64,000 bases of DNA from Legionella qingyii (GTDB lineage: Bacteria; Pseudomonadota; Gammaproteobacteria; Legionellales; Legionellaceae). Under the pieces are notes generated by a model. It was given only the letters and a program-made list of their open reading frames with translations. It did not search any database and was not told the DNA's origin. A program made the position numbers and the translations under genes. Below are positions 35,447-44,751 of the stretch, piece after piece (the stretch's first letter is position 1; each line of letters starts with the position of its first letter). The stretch lies in the NCBI RefSeq assembly GCF_003184185.1, contig NZ_QHJG01000026.1, positions 1-64,000 of the forward strand, read 5' to 3'.

Positions 35447-36661
35447 ATGGATATTAATTTAACAGTTTTTGCTGCACCAATATTTCTAATTTTAATTGGA
35501 ATTGAATGGAGCATATCCTTTTATAAAAAATCAGATGTATATCAATTCAATGATTCTATTAATAATTTGAGCACTGGCATACTCGAGGAAATTGGGGCAC
35601 TACCAGTAAGAGGTTTAATAATTTTTGGTTATTATTATATATATGAGCATTTTGCCTTGTTTAATATTAATCCTCATCTTCTTATTTCCTGGCTCATGCT
35701 CTGGCTTGGTGTTGATTTTTGTTATTACTGGTACCATCGAGCAAGCCATCGATGTAATTTCCTTTGGATAGGACACTCGGTTCATCATCAAAGTGAAAAT
35801 TATAATTTATCAGTTGCTCTAAGACAGGGTTATTTTCAAACGTTAACATCTTGGATTTTTTATCTGCCTCTGGCTTTATTAGGCTTTCCAACTTGGATGT
35901 TTGTTCTAGTCGCTTCAAGCAATACTATTTATCAATTTTGGATTCATACTCAATTGATTAACCGAATGGGATGGTTTGAACAAATTTTTAATACACCTTC
36001 TCATCATAGAGTACATCATGGCATAAACCCGCAATATATAGACAAAAACTTCGCAGGAAGTTTAATTATATGGGACAAACTTTTTGGAACATTTGAGCCA
36101 GAAAATACATCTGCAGAATATGGGGTAACTGAGCCGCTTGATTCATGGAATCCTTTTTATGCCAATGTTAAAGTTATTAAAGATGTATTGTATTATGGAA
36201 AAAATCTGAAAAATAAGCTGGACATCATTCAAGCATTTTTTATGCCTCCAGAATGGGTAATTCATCGTTTACAGCAGCAGAATCAATACATTTCCAAAAG
36301 AATGGTCAATCAGAATAATAGCGAGTCTCCTAAATTATATATGTTATTAAACATAGGAATAGCAATAGCTCTATACGCATATCTTTCATTTATATTCACT
36401 TTGAGCTCACTGAGCTCATGGCTTATTGGAGCATTTATTTTATTCACCCTTTATACACTTGGCTCAATTGCCAATGGCAAACAAAAAGTCCTTTTTTTTG
36501 AAATAATACGATCCATTTTAGTTTTATTTATTCTTATTCTATTAAAAAGTAGCCTGTTTATATCTTTATGTTTATCTCTATTGTTTTTACTTATAAATCT
36601 TTACATATTCCGTTGTCGGTTTTTCAAAAAACAACCATCTATATCCTCAATTTCAGCATAA
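35447..36661 (+). CDS. Fatty acid hydroxylase (sterol desaturase) family protein with a C-terminal membrane extension
   Basis: A 404-residue di-iron membrane protein. The histidine boxes HRASH, HSVHHQSE and HRVHHG are present, as is the DKLFGTFEPE end of the domain. Residues 1-275 form the hydroxylase domain with four or five membrane segments. The last 100 residues add four more hydrophobic segments (LLNIGIAIALYAYLSFIF and following), seen in a YeiB/TMEM195-like subset. It may hydroxylate a lipid; substrate unknown. AAAGGA precedes the ATG at 35447. It stands alone. Confidence 0.88.
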   Translation: MDINLTVFAAPIFLILIGIEWSISFYKKSDVYQFNDSINNLSTGILEEIGALPVRGLIIFGYYYIYEHFALFNINPHLLISWLMLWLGVDFCYYWYHRASHRCNFLWIGHSVHHQSENYNLSVALRQGYFQTLTSWIFYLPLALLGFPTWMFVLVASSNTIYQFWIHTQLINRMGWFEQIFNTPSHHRVHHGINPQYIDKNFAGSLIIWDKLFGTFEPENTSAEYGVTEPLDSWNPFYANVKVIKDVLYYGKNLKNKLDIIQAFFMPPEWVIHRLQQQNQYISKRMVNQNNSESPKLYMLLNIGIAIALYAYLSFIFTLSSLSSWLIGAFILFTLYTLGSIANGKQKVLFFEIIRSILVLFILILLKSSLFISLCLSLLFLLINLYIFRCRFFKKQPSISSISA

Positions 36662-36861
36662 AATCAGTGTTATCTTAGTCGAGTTAGCCCGATTTAAGTT
36701 TTATATACTATACTAAAAACAGTTAATAAAATTATTTAGCGTTCATGCCCTGCGATCATTTCGTTGTTGGACGTAGAGTGAATATGAACCATTTTCTATC
36801 TCGAAAAGTACTTTGTTTACGAAGCAAAAAACGATAGCAACTATTATTTTGGGAGACCTTT

Positions 36862-37311
36862 ATGAGAGTTGGCGAATACTGTAACCGGGATGTAGTTGTC
36901 ATCAATGATTATGAATCAGTAAAAAATGCTGCGGATCTCATGCGTTCCCATCATGTTGGAGACTTAGTTTTGCTTGAGGAACAAGAAAATAAAAAGGTGC
37001 CAATAGGTATTGTTACCGATCGTGATTTAGTCGTCGAGGTTATGGCGGCAGGTGTTAAACCTGACTCATTGTTAGTCCGAGATATTCTCACCGAACCCTT
37101 TAGTTGCGTCTTTGAAAATGACAGCCTTTTTGATGCGCTTGAAATGATGCATTCAAAAAAAATACGCCGTTTGCCGGTTGTCAATCATGACAAAATGCTT
37201 ATAGGTATAATTACTCTTGATGATTTCATTGAAATTCTAGCTGAGACAATGGTCAAAATGGTTGATGTAATCAAATTTCAACAAAAAAAAGAAGCAAAAC
37301 AAAGAACATAG
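36862..37311 (+). CDS. Two-CBS-domain protein
   Basis: A 149-residue cytosolic protein made of two CBS domains (about residues 8-60 and 72-130: GIVTDRDLVVEV and GIITLDDFIEIL). Such stand-alone proteins bind adenosine nucleotides and sense energy state. It precedes the hibernation factor gene by 44 bp, so the two may form an energy-linked operon. GGGAG precedes the ATG at 36862. Confidence 0.9.
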   Translation: MRVGEYCNRDVVVINDYESVKNAADLMRSHHVGDLVLLEEQENKKVPIGIVTDRDLVVEVMAAGVKPDSLLVRDILTEPFSCVFENDSLFDALEMMHSKKIRRLPVVNHDKMLIGIITLDDFIEILAETMVKMVDVIKFQQKKEAKQRT

Positions 37312-37355
37312 CTTTAAATAATCGTTATTGATGTATGAGATATAAGGAGCAAACA

Positions 37356-37910
37356 ATGAACAATTCAGCATATTTTCCTATACAAATAATATTCAATAAT
37401 CTACGGTACTCAAAAGCTATTGAGAGTAATGTACGCAAGCATGCTGAAAAATTAGGGAAGTACTTTGACGGTATTATTAGTTGTAGCGTAAGCATTGAAA
37501 CGCATCGACATCACAATAAAGGCAGAATTTTTCATGTACGTATTGATCTTGTTGTTCCAAATGCAGAACTCGTAGTGAACCGAGATCTTGCAGAAAATCA
37601 TGCTTATGAAGACGTTTATGTAGCAATAAGAGATAAGTTTCTTGCTATGACACGGCAACTAAAAAAATACGTTCATAAACAACGTGGTGAAATAAAACAT
37701 CACGAACTTCCACCCATAGGGCTCGTTCGTGAAATAGCGCCTCTGGCTGATTATGGTTTTATTGAAACAATTGATGGTAGAAGACTTCGTTTTACCAGTA
37801 AAAGTGTAATCGATTATGATTTCAATAAATTAGAAGTAGGAAAAAGAGTTAGTTTTGTTGAGGCAAGAAGTAATGACGGTCCAGCAGCAAGTACTGTATA
37901 TGTGAAATAA
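37356..37910 (+). CDS. Ribosome hibernation factor (HPF/YfiA-type) fused to a cold-shock domain
   Basis: A 184-residue protein. The ATG at 37356 follows AAGGAG; the upstream ATG at 37335 lies before that site and is not used. Residues 1-110 are an HPF domain (FPIQIIFNNLRYSKAIESNV, then the basic helix with HAEKLGKYFDGI). Residues about 118-184 read as a cold-shock (OB) domain: GLVREIAPLADYGFIET, DGRRLRFTSKSVI and VGKRVSFVEARSNDGPAAS. The HPF part would bind the 30S decoding site; the OB part could bind rRNA or mRNA. It is downstream of a CBS gene and followed by a strong terminator. Confidence 0.85.
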   Translation: MNNSAYFPIQIIFNNLRYSKAIESNVRKHAEKLGKYFDGIISCSVSIETHRHHNKGRIFHVRIDLVVPNAELVVNRDLAENHAYEDVYVAIRDKFLAMTRQLKKYVHKQRGEIKHHELPPIGLVREIAPLADYGFIETIDGRRLRFTSKSVIDYDFNKLEVGKRVSFVEARSNDGPAASTVYVK

Positions 37911-37917
37911 AGCAATT

Positions 37918-37952
37918 ACTGATGAAAAAGACAAGTTGTCTTTTTCATCAGT
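37918..37952 (+). terminator. Hairpin terminator after the hibernation factor gene
   Basis: Perfect 15-bp arms ACTGATGAAAAAGAC and GTCTTTTTCATCAGT around a 5-nt loop, starting 8 bp after the stop codon. The inner arm provides the T tract; no further T run follows. Confidence 0.7.
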
Positions 37953-38181
37953 AAACCAATCGAGTATACCTTACACGTTCTTAACCAAGGACGACCATTT
38001 GAACACTCTGCTTCTCTTGCTCGGTATCATCGGCCAGAACAACTGCCCTATTTCTCAAGTCTGATTAATGCCATTCAGTAGCATTAATAAATCACTACCA
38101 CACTATATGGTTTAATTTTAGACATTGTTTGCGGGGTGTATATTATACTTATAATAAAGTTTTGGCTGTAATCCAGGAAAC
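37953..38181 (+). other. Non-coding stretch with a possible gene remnant
   Basis: A 38-codon open frame without a start reads EYTLHVLNQGRPFEHS and RPEQLPYFSSLINAIQ before a stop at about 38079. It has protein-like composition in an otherwise AT-rich stretch. It does not match a family I can name and lies just before a carboxymuconolactone-decarboxylase-like fragment, so it may be debris of a decayed locus. Confidence 0.2.
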
Positions 38182-38253
38182 TTGTGCCAGAAACCAGAAA
38201 GACTTCACTACATATTTAAAATGCGCACATTTATACATATACTTTTGTATCAG

Positions 38254-38433
38254 ATGAGAAACAGCACGGAAAAATACTATGTCATTCATAACGAAATCGT
38301 TCGCTTAAAAAAATATTTCTCTGAGGCAGAAATTGCAGAATTAATTGCTTTTTGCAGTTTCATTTCTGCTGCGCAGAAATTTGGTGCGGCCTTGGGTCTT
38401 GAGGCTAGAGAAAATTATACGGAAAAGTCCTGA
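38254..38433 (+). pseudogene. C-terminal fragment resembling carboxymuconolactone decarboxylase/AhpD family
   Basis: A 59-residue open frame from an ATG at 38254 (frame open from 38182). It resembles the last helices of CMD-family proteins: EIVRLKKYFSEAEIAELIAF and a helix ending in FGAALGLE. The catalytic CxxC-containing N-terminal half is missing. It is best read as a 3-prime remnant of a lost gene, though a short stand-alone protein cannot be excluded. Confidence 0.45.
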
Positions 38434-38575
38434 TATACATATTCTTAATCAGGTCTACTGTTAGACCATATTATTCTTAGAGTTCATCAATTATTTTTTA
38501 TCTGCATAGACTCGTTTCCTATACGATCATAATGATAATATATCGTTTTTTTAAACCGTATTTTAAGTTCAACTT

Positions 38576-39480
38576 ATGGATAAAATTGCTGCTATCTATG
38601 TAACTAAACCAGAATTTCTAACATTACTATCTCAAGAATTAGGTGAAGTTTCACACATTATAGAAGATTTGGTTTTTTCCCCTCATAAAAAACTAGATGT
38701 ATGCTTTGCTCAAGATATTTGGTTAGAACCTCAAAAAGTAACTTTTCAATCAATTTCAGAAGCCGTACGAATTCTTCGCCAAGCCGGAAAATTTTGGTAT
38801 TTGCACCCTATTTCTAACATCAGACGCTCTCGACTAATCGAAGAACAATTACGTCAGGTTCCACCGCTCATGCGTCATTTTCCTATTGAATCTGAAATTC
38901 CCTCAATAGGAGCATTTAGCTTATTAGATAAAAATACGTTGATTTATAGCGCAAAACGCAAAAAAAATGGCCGCATGGAATATGCAATTTTATTGAAGAT
39001 AAAATAAATCCCCCTAATCGAGCCTACTTGAAACTGTGGGAAGCACTTACTCTGTTAGGGAAGTATCCCAAACCGGGTGATGAAGCACTGGACTTAGGGG
39101 CTTCTCCTGGAGGATGGACTTATGTCATGCAATCGCTGGGGGCATCAGTAACTGCGGTTGATAAAGCTTTATTAGACCCTAAAATTGCCAAACTACCACG
39201 CATTAACTACTTGCAACAAAGCGCCTTCGCTATAGACCCGATGCAGTTGGAACACAGTTATGATTGGGTTTTATCGGATGTCGCCTGTTATCCTGAGCGA
39301 GCTTATGCGCTCATCATGAAATGGATAGATTCTGGAAAAGCAAAACAACTCATTTTTACCATAAAATTACAAGGCAAAATTGAGTTAGCGACAATAAAAC
39401 AATTTCAAAAAATACCTAATTCTTTGCTTACCAATATGTTTTATAACAAGCATGAAGCAACATTTTTTTATCCTTTATAA
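38576..39480 (+). pseudogene. RlmM-type (FtsJ-fold) rRNA 2'-O-ribose methyltransferase split by a frameshift
   Basis: Two frames, 38576-39007 and 39028-39480, together match RlmM, which 2'-O-methylates C2498 of 23S rRNA. The first frame has the N-terminal region to SAKRKK; the second has the SAM motif DLGASPGGWTYVMQ, VLSDVACYPE, and the catalytic Lys in FTIKLQG. At 38960-38967 there is a run of eight A. With nine, the reading would pass from SAKRKK into WPHGICNFIEDKINPPNRAY and on to LKLWEAL without a stop, giving about 301 residues. A one-base loss is therefore likely; sequencing error at the homopolymer, or slippage at the A tract restoring some full-length product, are alternatives. Confidence 0.75.
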
Positions 39481-39780
39481 ATAACTATATATATTTATAA
39501 AAGTTAATATTTTTTAATAAATTAGGACTAGACTATACATATAAGGCTTTAATATTTAAAGAAGTTGCTCATGAGGTTTCCAAACTAAACCTGATAATTC
39601 AGCCATAAGTTCTGAGAGAAGCTTAGATTGTTCATAACTATCTTTCTTCTAAACATCATTCTCCTATAAGAATAATTAATTATAAAAAAATTAAAAATTA
39701 AAAAAAATTTGCTAATCTTTCTGATTAAACCTATAAATAGGTGACTTTCATTTCAACCGATTGATTTCAGGAAATAAATC
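39481..39780. other. AT-rich 300-bp gap
   Basis: No gene is apparent. On the minus strand at about 39564-39648, 29 codons read KKDSYEQSKLLSELMAEL and SGLVWKPHEQ, a protein-like frame with no start, possibly a remnant. The last 60 bp are a poly-A/T stretch and an AGGA site upstream of the dehydrogenase ATG at 39781. Confidence 0.3.
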
Positions 39781-40575
39781 ATGGATCTAAAACTTAAAGG
39801 TAAAACAGCATTAGTAACAGGTTCCACAGCCGGAATAGGTTTTGCAATCGCGCAAATATTAGCTGAGGAAGGCGCAACAGTTGTTATTAATGGCCGAACC
39901 AAGGATAGAGTAAATGAGGCAATGCAACAAATAAAAGCACACAATCCCGAAGCCAATTTGATTGCAGGACCGGCTGATTTAAGTAAAAAAAGTGAAACAG
40001 AAGCATTAATGAAGCAAATACCCACAGTAGATATTCTTGTCAATAATGCCGGCATTTACAACACCAAGCCCTTTATTGATATTTCAGATGAGGAATGGCT
40101 GCATATGTTTGAGGTCAATGTAATGAGTGGTGTTCGCTTAAGTCGTCATTATATAACCCCTATGCTAAAGCAAAACTGGGGTAGAATTATATTTATTTCA
40201 AGTGAATCAGCGGTACAAATTCCTAAAGAGATGGTGCATTATGGGATGAGTAAAACGGCACAGCTTGCCATTGCGCGAGGTATGGCGGAGACAACAAAAG
40301 GAACTAATGTCACCGTCAATTCAGTTCTCCCCGGCCCTACTAGCAGTGAAGGTATTAGCCAATTTGTAAGCGATCTTGGAAAACAACAAAATAAATCAAC
40401 ACAACAAATTGAGAAAGAAATTTTTGAGGATTTAAGACCAACCTCGCTAATCAAACGATTTTCTACCCCTGAAGAAATTGCCAATATGGTTGTATTCTTA
40501 TGCAGTCCATTATCTTCTGCTACCAATGGAGCGAGTATTCGTGTAGATGGCGGGATTATTCGGACAATTGCATAG
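39781..40575 (+). CDS. Short-chain dehydrogenase/reductase
   Basis: A 264-residue NAD(P)-dependent oxidoreductase of the classical SDR family, unrelated in detail to that at 27451. Cofactor motif TGSTAGIG, NNAG, catalytic Ser in ISSESAVQ and Y-x-x-x-K in HYGMSK. A C-terminal GASIRVDGG is typical of 3-oxoacyl-reductase-like members. It is monocistronic with an AGGA ribosome binding site and a hairpin downstream. Substrate unknown. Confidence 0.92.
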   Translation: MDLKLKGKTALVTGSTAGIGFAIAQILAEEGATVVINGRTKDRVNEAMQQIKAHNPEANLIAGPADLSKKSETEALMKQIPTVDILVNNAGIYNTKPFIDISDEEWLHMFEVNVMSGVRLSRHYITPMLKQNWGRIIFISSESAVQIPKEMVHYGMSKTAQLAIARGMAETTKGTNVTVNSVLPGPTSSEGISQFVSDLGKQQNKSTQQIEKEIFEDLRPTSLIKRFSTPEEIANMVVFLCSPLSSATNGASIRVDGGIIRTIA

Positions 40576-40596
40576 TATCAATTAAGTAATGCCTTA

Positions 40597-40644
40597 TGCA
40601 GTGAAATAGAACCATGATATTTTTCCGGTTATTTTTTCACTGCA
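40597..40644 (+). terminator. Hairpin between convergent genes
   Basis: TGCAGTGAAATAGAACC (40597-40613) pairs imperfectly with GGTTATTTTTTCACTGCA (to 40644), with T-rich right arm. It ends the dehydrogenase transcript and may serve the convergent GyrI-like gene. Confidence 0.6.
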
Positions 40645-40685
40645 TCAAGACGATAAACGAATTATTTACATCATGAACCTTAGTT

Positions 40686-41153
40686 TTAAAAGGATTTAAC
40701 CCCAATATAAATTGCGCATTGCTCTTGCCCCATATACACCTCAAAATCGGTCTCATACGCTCTGATAACATTGGATTGAGTTTCAAAATAAAGCCAAATT
40801 GCTTGCCAGGTTTCGATTATTGCTTTAGGCATAGGACCTGAATTTTTAAAAACAAGATAATTCCCTTTTTTTACATTGACGGTACAAAAATGATTTATTA
40901 TTGCCAAATCATCAAGTTCGATTCCAGCAGTAACAGTATAAAGACCATTACTATCTGATTCATAATCAGAATATACTCCATAAATCAGTGAATTAGATTT
41001 TTTTGCAGGTATTTGTAACGCATAAAATCGTTGCCAAAGCTCTGGAATTTTTGCTGTTTGAGGATTAAATTCATTGGAATTGTAGGTTCGTTCACTCAAT
41101 CCCATTACGGTAAAAGATTCGATTTGAATAAGTTGAGGCGTATTATGTATCAT
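40686..41153 (-). CDS. GyrI-like effector-binding domain protein
   Basis: A 155-residue protein made of one GyrI-like small-molecule-binding (AraC effector-binding) domain: FTVMGLSERTYN, LWQRFYAL, YGVYSDYE and GNYLVFKNSGPMPKAIIETW. It lacks a DNA-binding domain. It lies 19 bp after an EVE-domain gene and is probably cotranscribed with it and the YafY-type regulator upstream. Likely binds a small hydrophobic or cationic ligand. Confidence 0.82.
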   Translation of the reverse strand: MIHNTPQLIQIESFTVMGLSERTYNSNEFNPQTAKIPELWQRFYALQIPAKKSNSLIYGVYSDYESDSNGLYTVTAGIELDDLAIINHFCTVNVKKGNYLVFKNSGPMPKAIIETWQAIWLYFETQSNVIRAYETDFEVYMGQEQCAIYIGVKSF

Positions 41154-41172
41154 AATGAGTTATCCCTTAAGT

Positions 41173-41598
41173 TTATGACCATTGAGCATGCATTGCAGCG
41201 GCAATAATTGACTTATCATGTTCACTAATTGGAATTAATCCATACCGCAACTGATAACCCCAATTTTTATTATTTTTCGTAAAATCAAGATCATGAAGTA
41301 AAGCAGCAATAGGTATTTCAAGCGCCCTTGCCCATTGTACATTTCTTCGAAAAGGATGAAAGTCTTTATTCATTTCAACTTGATAGGGTTCCCCAGAATT
41401 TACAATTCCTATTGCTGTAAATGAGCACAATCTGTCTTTACCATGAAAACTGATTGTTGGAGAGTAATAGATAACAAAGTCATTTGGATGTATCCGCTCT
41501 AAAGGAGCACGTTTGCCATGACAAACTTGCATAATTCCTATTTGTTTACCCAAACGAACATGTTCTGCACAAGCAACTGCCAGCCAATTTTTACTCAT
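41173..41598 (-). CDS. EVE-domain protein
   Basis: A 141-residue protein of the EVE fold (related to PUA/YTH), read from NWLAVACAEHV, APLERIHPNDFVIYYSP and GIVNSGEPYQVEM. EVE domains bind modified bases or RNA. The gene is second in a YafY-EVE-GyrI cluster. It is full-length with an intact aromatic pocket region. Confidence 0.82.
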   Translation of the reverse strand: MSKNWLAVACAEHVRLGKQIGIMQVCHGKRAPLERIHPNDFVIYYSPTISFHGKDRLCSFTAIGIVNSGEPYQVEMNKDFHPFRRNVQWARALEIPIAALLHDLDFTKNNKNWGYQLRYGLIPISEHDKSIIAAAMHAQWS

Positions 41599-41676
41599 GA
41601 TCCATTACCAATTCATTAGAGAAGTTACAAGTGTAATCGAATATAGTGACAGTTTTTGTCAGTAGAAAACTGATAT

Positions 41677-42369
41677 TTACTGAGACTTATTCACAGCAAG
41701 AGTTGCCTTCCATTGTTTCAAAAGAGATTGGCGACGTTCAGGATAACTTGTTTCTGTAAGATTTAATTCAATAATACGATCTGTTCGAAAATGTCGAAAA
41801 TCTTGTCTTAGTTCGCACCATGCAATAAGAATACGGACTTGGTCAAAAAAACCCAGTGCTAATGGCCAAATAATCCGCTCCGAAGCATTTTCATTTACAT
41901 CTTGGTAGATAAGTTGTAGTTTTTTTTCCAATCGTATTGCTTTTCTAATTTGAATTAAATCAGAGTCCTTACTTTCGGTGACCTTTCCAGGAGCAATAAG
42001 AAGTCCAGAAATGTCTAATTGTTCACGTAATTCATTGGGAAGAACCGCTGCAATTTTAGCCAATGCATTTTGTGCAGCAGATTTAAGTTGAGTATCTGTT
42101 CGATCCGCGACCCAGCGTGATCCAAGAACTATAGCTTCAATTTCATCGGTAGTAAACATGAGCGGAGGAAGGGTAAATCCTGGTCGCAAGAGATACCCCA
42201 TACCCGCCTCCCCTTCAATTGGGGCTCCCTGTCCTTTCAACATCGAAATATCGCGATACAAAGTACGGAGACTAATTCCTAACTCCTGGGCAAGCGATAC
42301 TCCGCTTACTGGAAAACGGTGCCGTCTTAATATCTGAATTAAGTCCAATAGTCGTTGAGTTCGTGACAT
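41677..42369 (-). CDS. YafY-type HTH/WYL transcriptional regulator
   Basis: A 230-residue regulator. Residues 1-60 are a winged HTH of the HTH_11 type (RTQRLLDLIQILRRHRFPVS, ELGISLRTLYRDI). Residues about 130-225 are a WYL domain (KLQLIYQDV, IIWPLALGFFDQVRILIAW). WYL proteins sense ligands or nucleic acid signals. It is first in the cluster with the EVE and GyrI-like genes and likely controls them. Confidence 0.9.
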   Translation of the reverse strand: MSRTQRLLDLIQILRRHRFPVSGVSLAQELGISLRTLYRDISMLKGQGAPIEGEAGMGYLLRPGFTLPPLMFTTDEIEAIVLGSRWVADRTDTQLKSAAQNALAKIAAVLPNELREQLDISGLLIAPGKVTESKDSDLIQIRKAIRLEKKLQLIYQDVNENASERIIWPLALGFFDQVRILIAWCELRQDFRHFRTDRIIELNLTETSYPERRQSLLKQWKATLAVNKSQ

Positions 42370-42498
42370 TTTATAAAAAGCACCTTAAAAATTTAGTGTT
42401 ATCTTATTCAAGATTAATTTTAAATGCCAATTTTTTATCTGTTTCTCTGCTGATATAAACCATTTTCAAAATGGAAGTTAAATAACCATTTTGACTCA

Positions 42499-42530
42499 TT
42501 AATAATTTCTTAATACTTTTTTGATACAAT
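42499..42530 (+). promoter_or_regulatory. PmrA-type box with -10 element for the FAD-binding gene
   Basis: TTAAT cores start at 42499 and 42510 (period 11); the -10-like TACAAT starts at 42525, 15 bp after the second core. A ribosome binding site GAGAGGTG follows before the ATG at 42574. Confidence 0.72.
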
Positions 42531-42573
42531 CCACCAAGGCGTGCATTTTTTAAACAGCCTTGAGAGGTGAAAG

Positions 42574-44673
42574 ATGGGTAAAAGCTCCATTCCCAAAGAC
42601 ATAAGACAAAACGAGATAAACTCTATTTGTTCGTTACTAAATCATAATTTAATCCGTACCACCCAGGATTTAATAACTAATTTTGATAAGCTTATTAAAC
42701 AAATTCACCAAAATACGCACATTTTTAAAGAAACATACACACCAGAACAATGCATTCAAATACTCAAAAAAGCAATCACAACTTACAATAACGTATATGC
42801 TTATAAAATCACCCTAAAAGATGAGCTTATAGATAACTTTGTTAGTAGCGAAAGAAAAAGAAACACAGTTAATACAACCCAACCAACCGCTGTTGACACA
42901 TCAGCTGAAGATGATTTAACCAAAGTAACAAAAGGTTATGATCGCCTTGAAATGGCTCAAGAAAATGTACAGCAAATCAATAGTAATATTTTACGGGTGC
43001 TAAAAAATAAAGAATTTGCAGTGGTTCCACAAGTAATTATTGGCTCAGGTGATACTGGAACTACACTTTGGCTGGAACAATATAAAGCACATCATGGAAC
43101 CAGCCAAGCACTCTTAGCTAATGGAGAGCTTCCTCCAATTTTAATGATCGGTGAAGATCCAGGCAATTGGAAGCATGATTACACACTTGCTCAACCACAC
43201 AGCATTCTTGAACGAACAGCATGTAAAGAAAACCCATCCATATATTTGCCTACAGGTTATTATCAAAAAAATCCTCATGCTAATGGCCGACATGTCTACC
43301 AGGCAAATCAGGTGAATCTTGGTTTTACTGAAGCTCCTTTATTACGAGCCACAGTATTAAGAGTTGAAAAAAGAAGTAACCATTTATGCGATTGGCAATC
43401 TCCAGACCAGGAATATCGCTTGGTTGTGAGTACACCTGATGGAGCAAAAAATATCTATGCAAACGAACTAAGCATTTGTACAGGTCTTGGGCCTGCACGA
43501 AATATCATTTCAGGATCATTACTCTCATCTTCTGAATTTAATTGCTTAAACAAACTGGATCCTCAGAAAGGATTCACACCGATTGTGGATGGTAATCAAT
43601 TTATTTTAACGGATACAGAAGAACATGGTAAGGCACCAAGAAAAATTGTGATCTATGGAGGTGGGGGAACTGCTGCGGCATGTTATAGAAAAGGTTTTTT
43701 TGGTCATGATAAACGAACTGAAGATATGGAGTTTAATAAAGCAAATCAACAAAACTCTGTTATCTGGATAGCAAAGCAATTTGATAAAGCCGGTACGGGC
43801 AAACTTGCTACGACTGCATTATCCACTGCGCAGTTACGTGGAGAATTAATGCTGGCCAAATTAATAAAAATTGAACATCAAAGCAATGGAAAGTTATTAT
43901 TAACATTTATAACCGATAGTTCCATTGCTAAAAATGCCAAGAATAAAACAAAAGCATTATCTATTGAATGTGATCAATTAATTTACTCTGTCGGACAAGA
44001 TGACAATCTTATGAGAGGCATTTGCAAGGAAATCGAAGCCGATCTGTCACTTGTTTATGATAAAAATGGTATGGTACTTAATGTATGTTCTCCTGATAAA
44101 AAAGTAATTTTCTTCGGTGCAGCTGCCATGGCAGTTCGAGAAAAGGAGTATATGAATGCCACCTGGAAATGGCTCCAATCAGAAAACATTGGAGGTGATG
44201 TAGGTCCTGGATCAATGCCTCCTTCCAGAGCACAAATCAAGTGTTATAATTTTTGGCGTGGTCTTACTCCAACCAGCATCAATGCAAACATGGATAGCCA
44301 ATATTTAATCGTTAAATACTTGGAAAAAGTGGGTGTTGAAGAGAAAGTGGCTGCTGGTTTTGTAGAGGACTTGTTAAATGCTAGAAAAGCAAGTACTTGT
44401 GGTGCATCACATTCAATGATTCAAACTCTTTTACAGAAACATAAACTGGATCAAATCATTGAAATTAAAGGACATGGACATCTAGTATTGAAAACAGAGA
44501 ATCAAGCTGTTTCTACTAAATCCAAACAACAACTCTTATCCTGGCTTGGCCCACAAAGAACAACCAAAGATGCGGATATCTTTGTTTCATCTGTCCATGC
44601 TGATAAAAAATCTAAGGATACTATAGAAAAAGAGGAACAGGGTGTACAATTAATTGCTGAGATAAGAACATAA
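42574..44673 (+). CDS. FAD/NAD(P)-binding oxidoreductase-like protein, PmrA-box effector candidate
   Basis: A 699-residue soluble protein. Residues 1-150 are helical and without recognised motifs. From about residue 155 there is a dinucleotide-binding fold (VIIGSGDTGTTLW), the ATG-like motif ELSICTGLGPAR at about 308, and a second glycine-rich fold IVIYGGGGTAAA at about 357, the layout of flavoprotein monooxygenases or reductases. A late FAD motif (VIFFGAAAMAV) follows. The C-terminal 100 residues are polar and end in KDTIEKEEQGVQLIAEIRT, an E-block-like signal. A large effector-style N- and C-terminus around a flavin core, plus a PmrA box, suggests a translocated redox enzyme. Substrate unknown. 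Confidence 0.72.
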   Translation: MGKSSIPKDIRQNEINSICSLLNHNLIRTTQDLITNFDKLIKQIHQNTHIFKETYTPEQCIQILKKAITTYNNVYAYKITLKDELIDNFVSSERKRNTVNTTQPTAVDTSAEDDLTKVTKGYDRLEMAQENVQQINSNILRVLKNKEFAVVPQVIIGSGDTGTTLWLEQYKAHHGTSQALLANGELPPILMIGEDPGNWKHDYTLAQPHSILERTACKENPSIYLPTGYYQKNPHANGRHVYQANQVNLGFTEAPLLRATVLRVEKRSNHLCDWQSPDQEYRLVVSTPDGAKNIYANELSICTGLGPARNIISGSLLSSSEFNCLNKLDPQKGFTPIVDGNQFILTDTEEHGKAPRKIVIYGGGGTAAACYRKGFFGHDKRTEDMEFNKANQQNSVIWIAKQFDKAGTGKLATTALSTAQLRGELMLAKLIKIEHQSNGKLLLTFITDSSIAKNAKNKTKALSIECDQLIYSVGQDDNLMRGICKEIEADLSLVYDKNGMVLNVCSPDKKVIFFGAAAMAVREKEYMNATWKWLQSENIGGDVGPGSMPPSRAQIKCYNFWRGLTPTSINANMDSQYLIVKYLEKVGVEEKVAAGFVEDLLNARKASTCGASHSMIQTLLQKHKLDQIIEIKGHGHLVLKTENQAVSTKSKQQLLSWLGPQRTTKDADIFVSSVHADKKSKDTIEKEEQGVQLIAEIRT

Positions 44674-44751
44674 TTCGCTCATGTTCTTCATTTTGTAGGG
44701 AAAATATTAATATTTTGTGTGTTCCTCAAACAATTCGATTTGGAATCAAAT

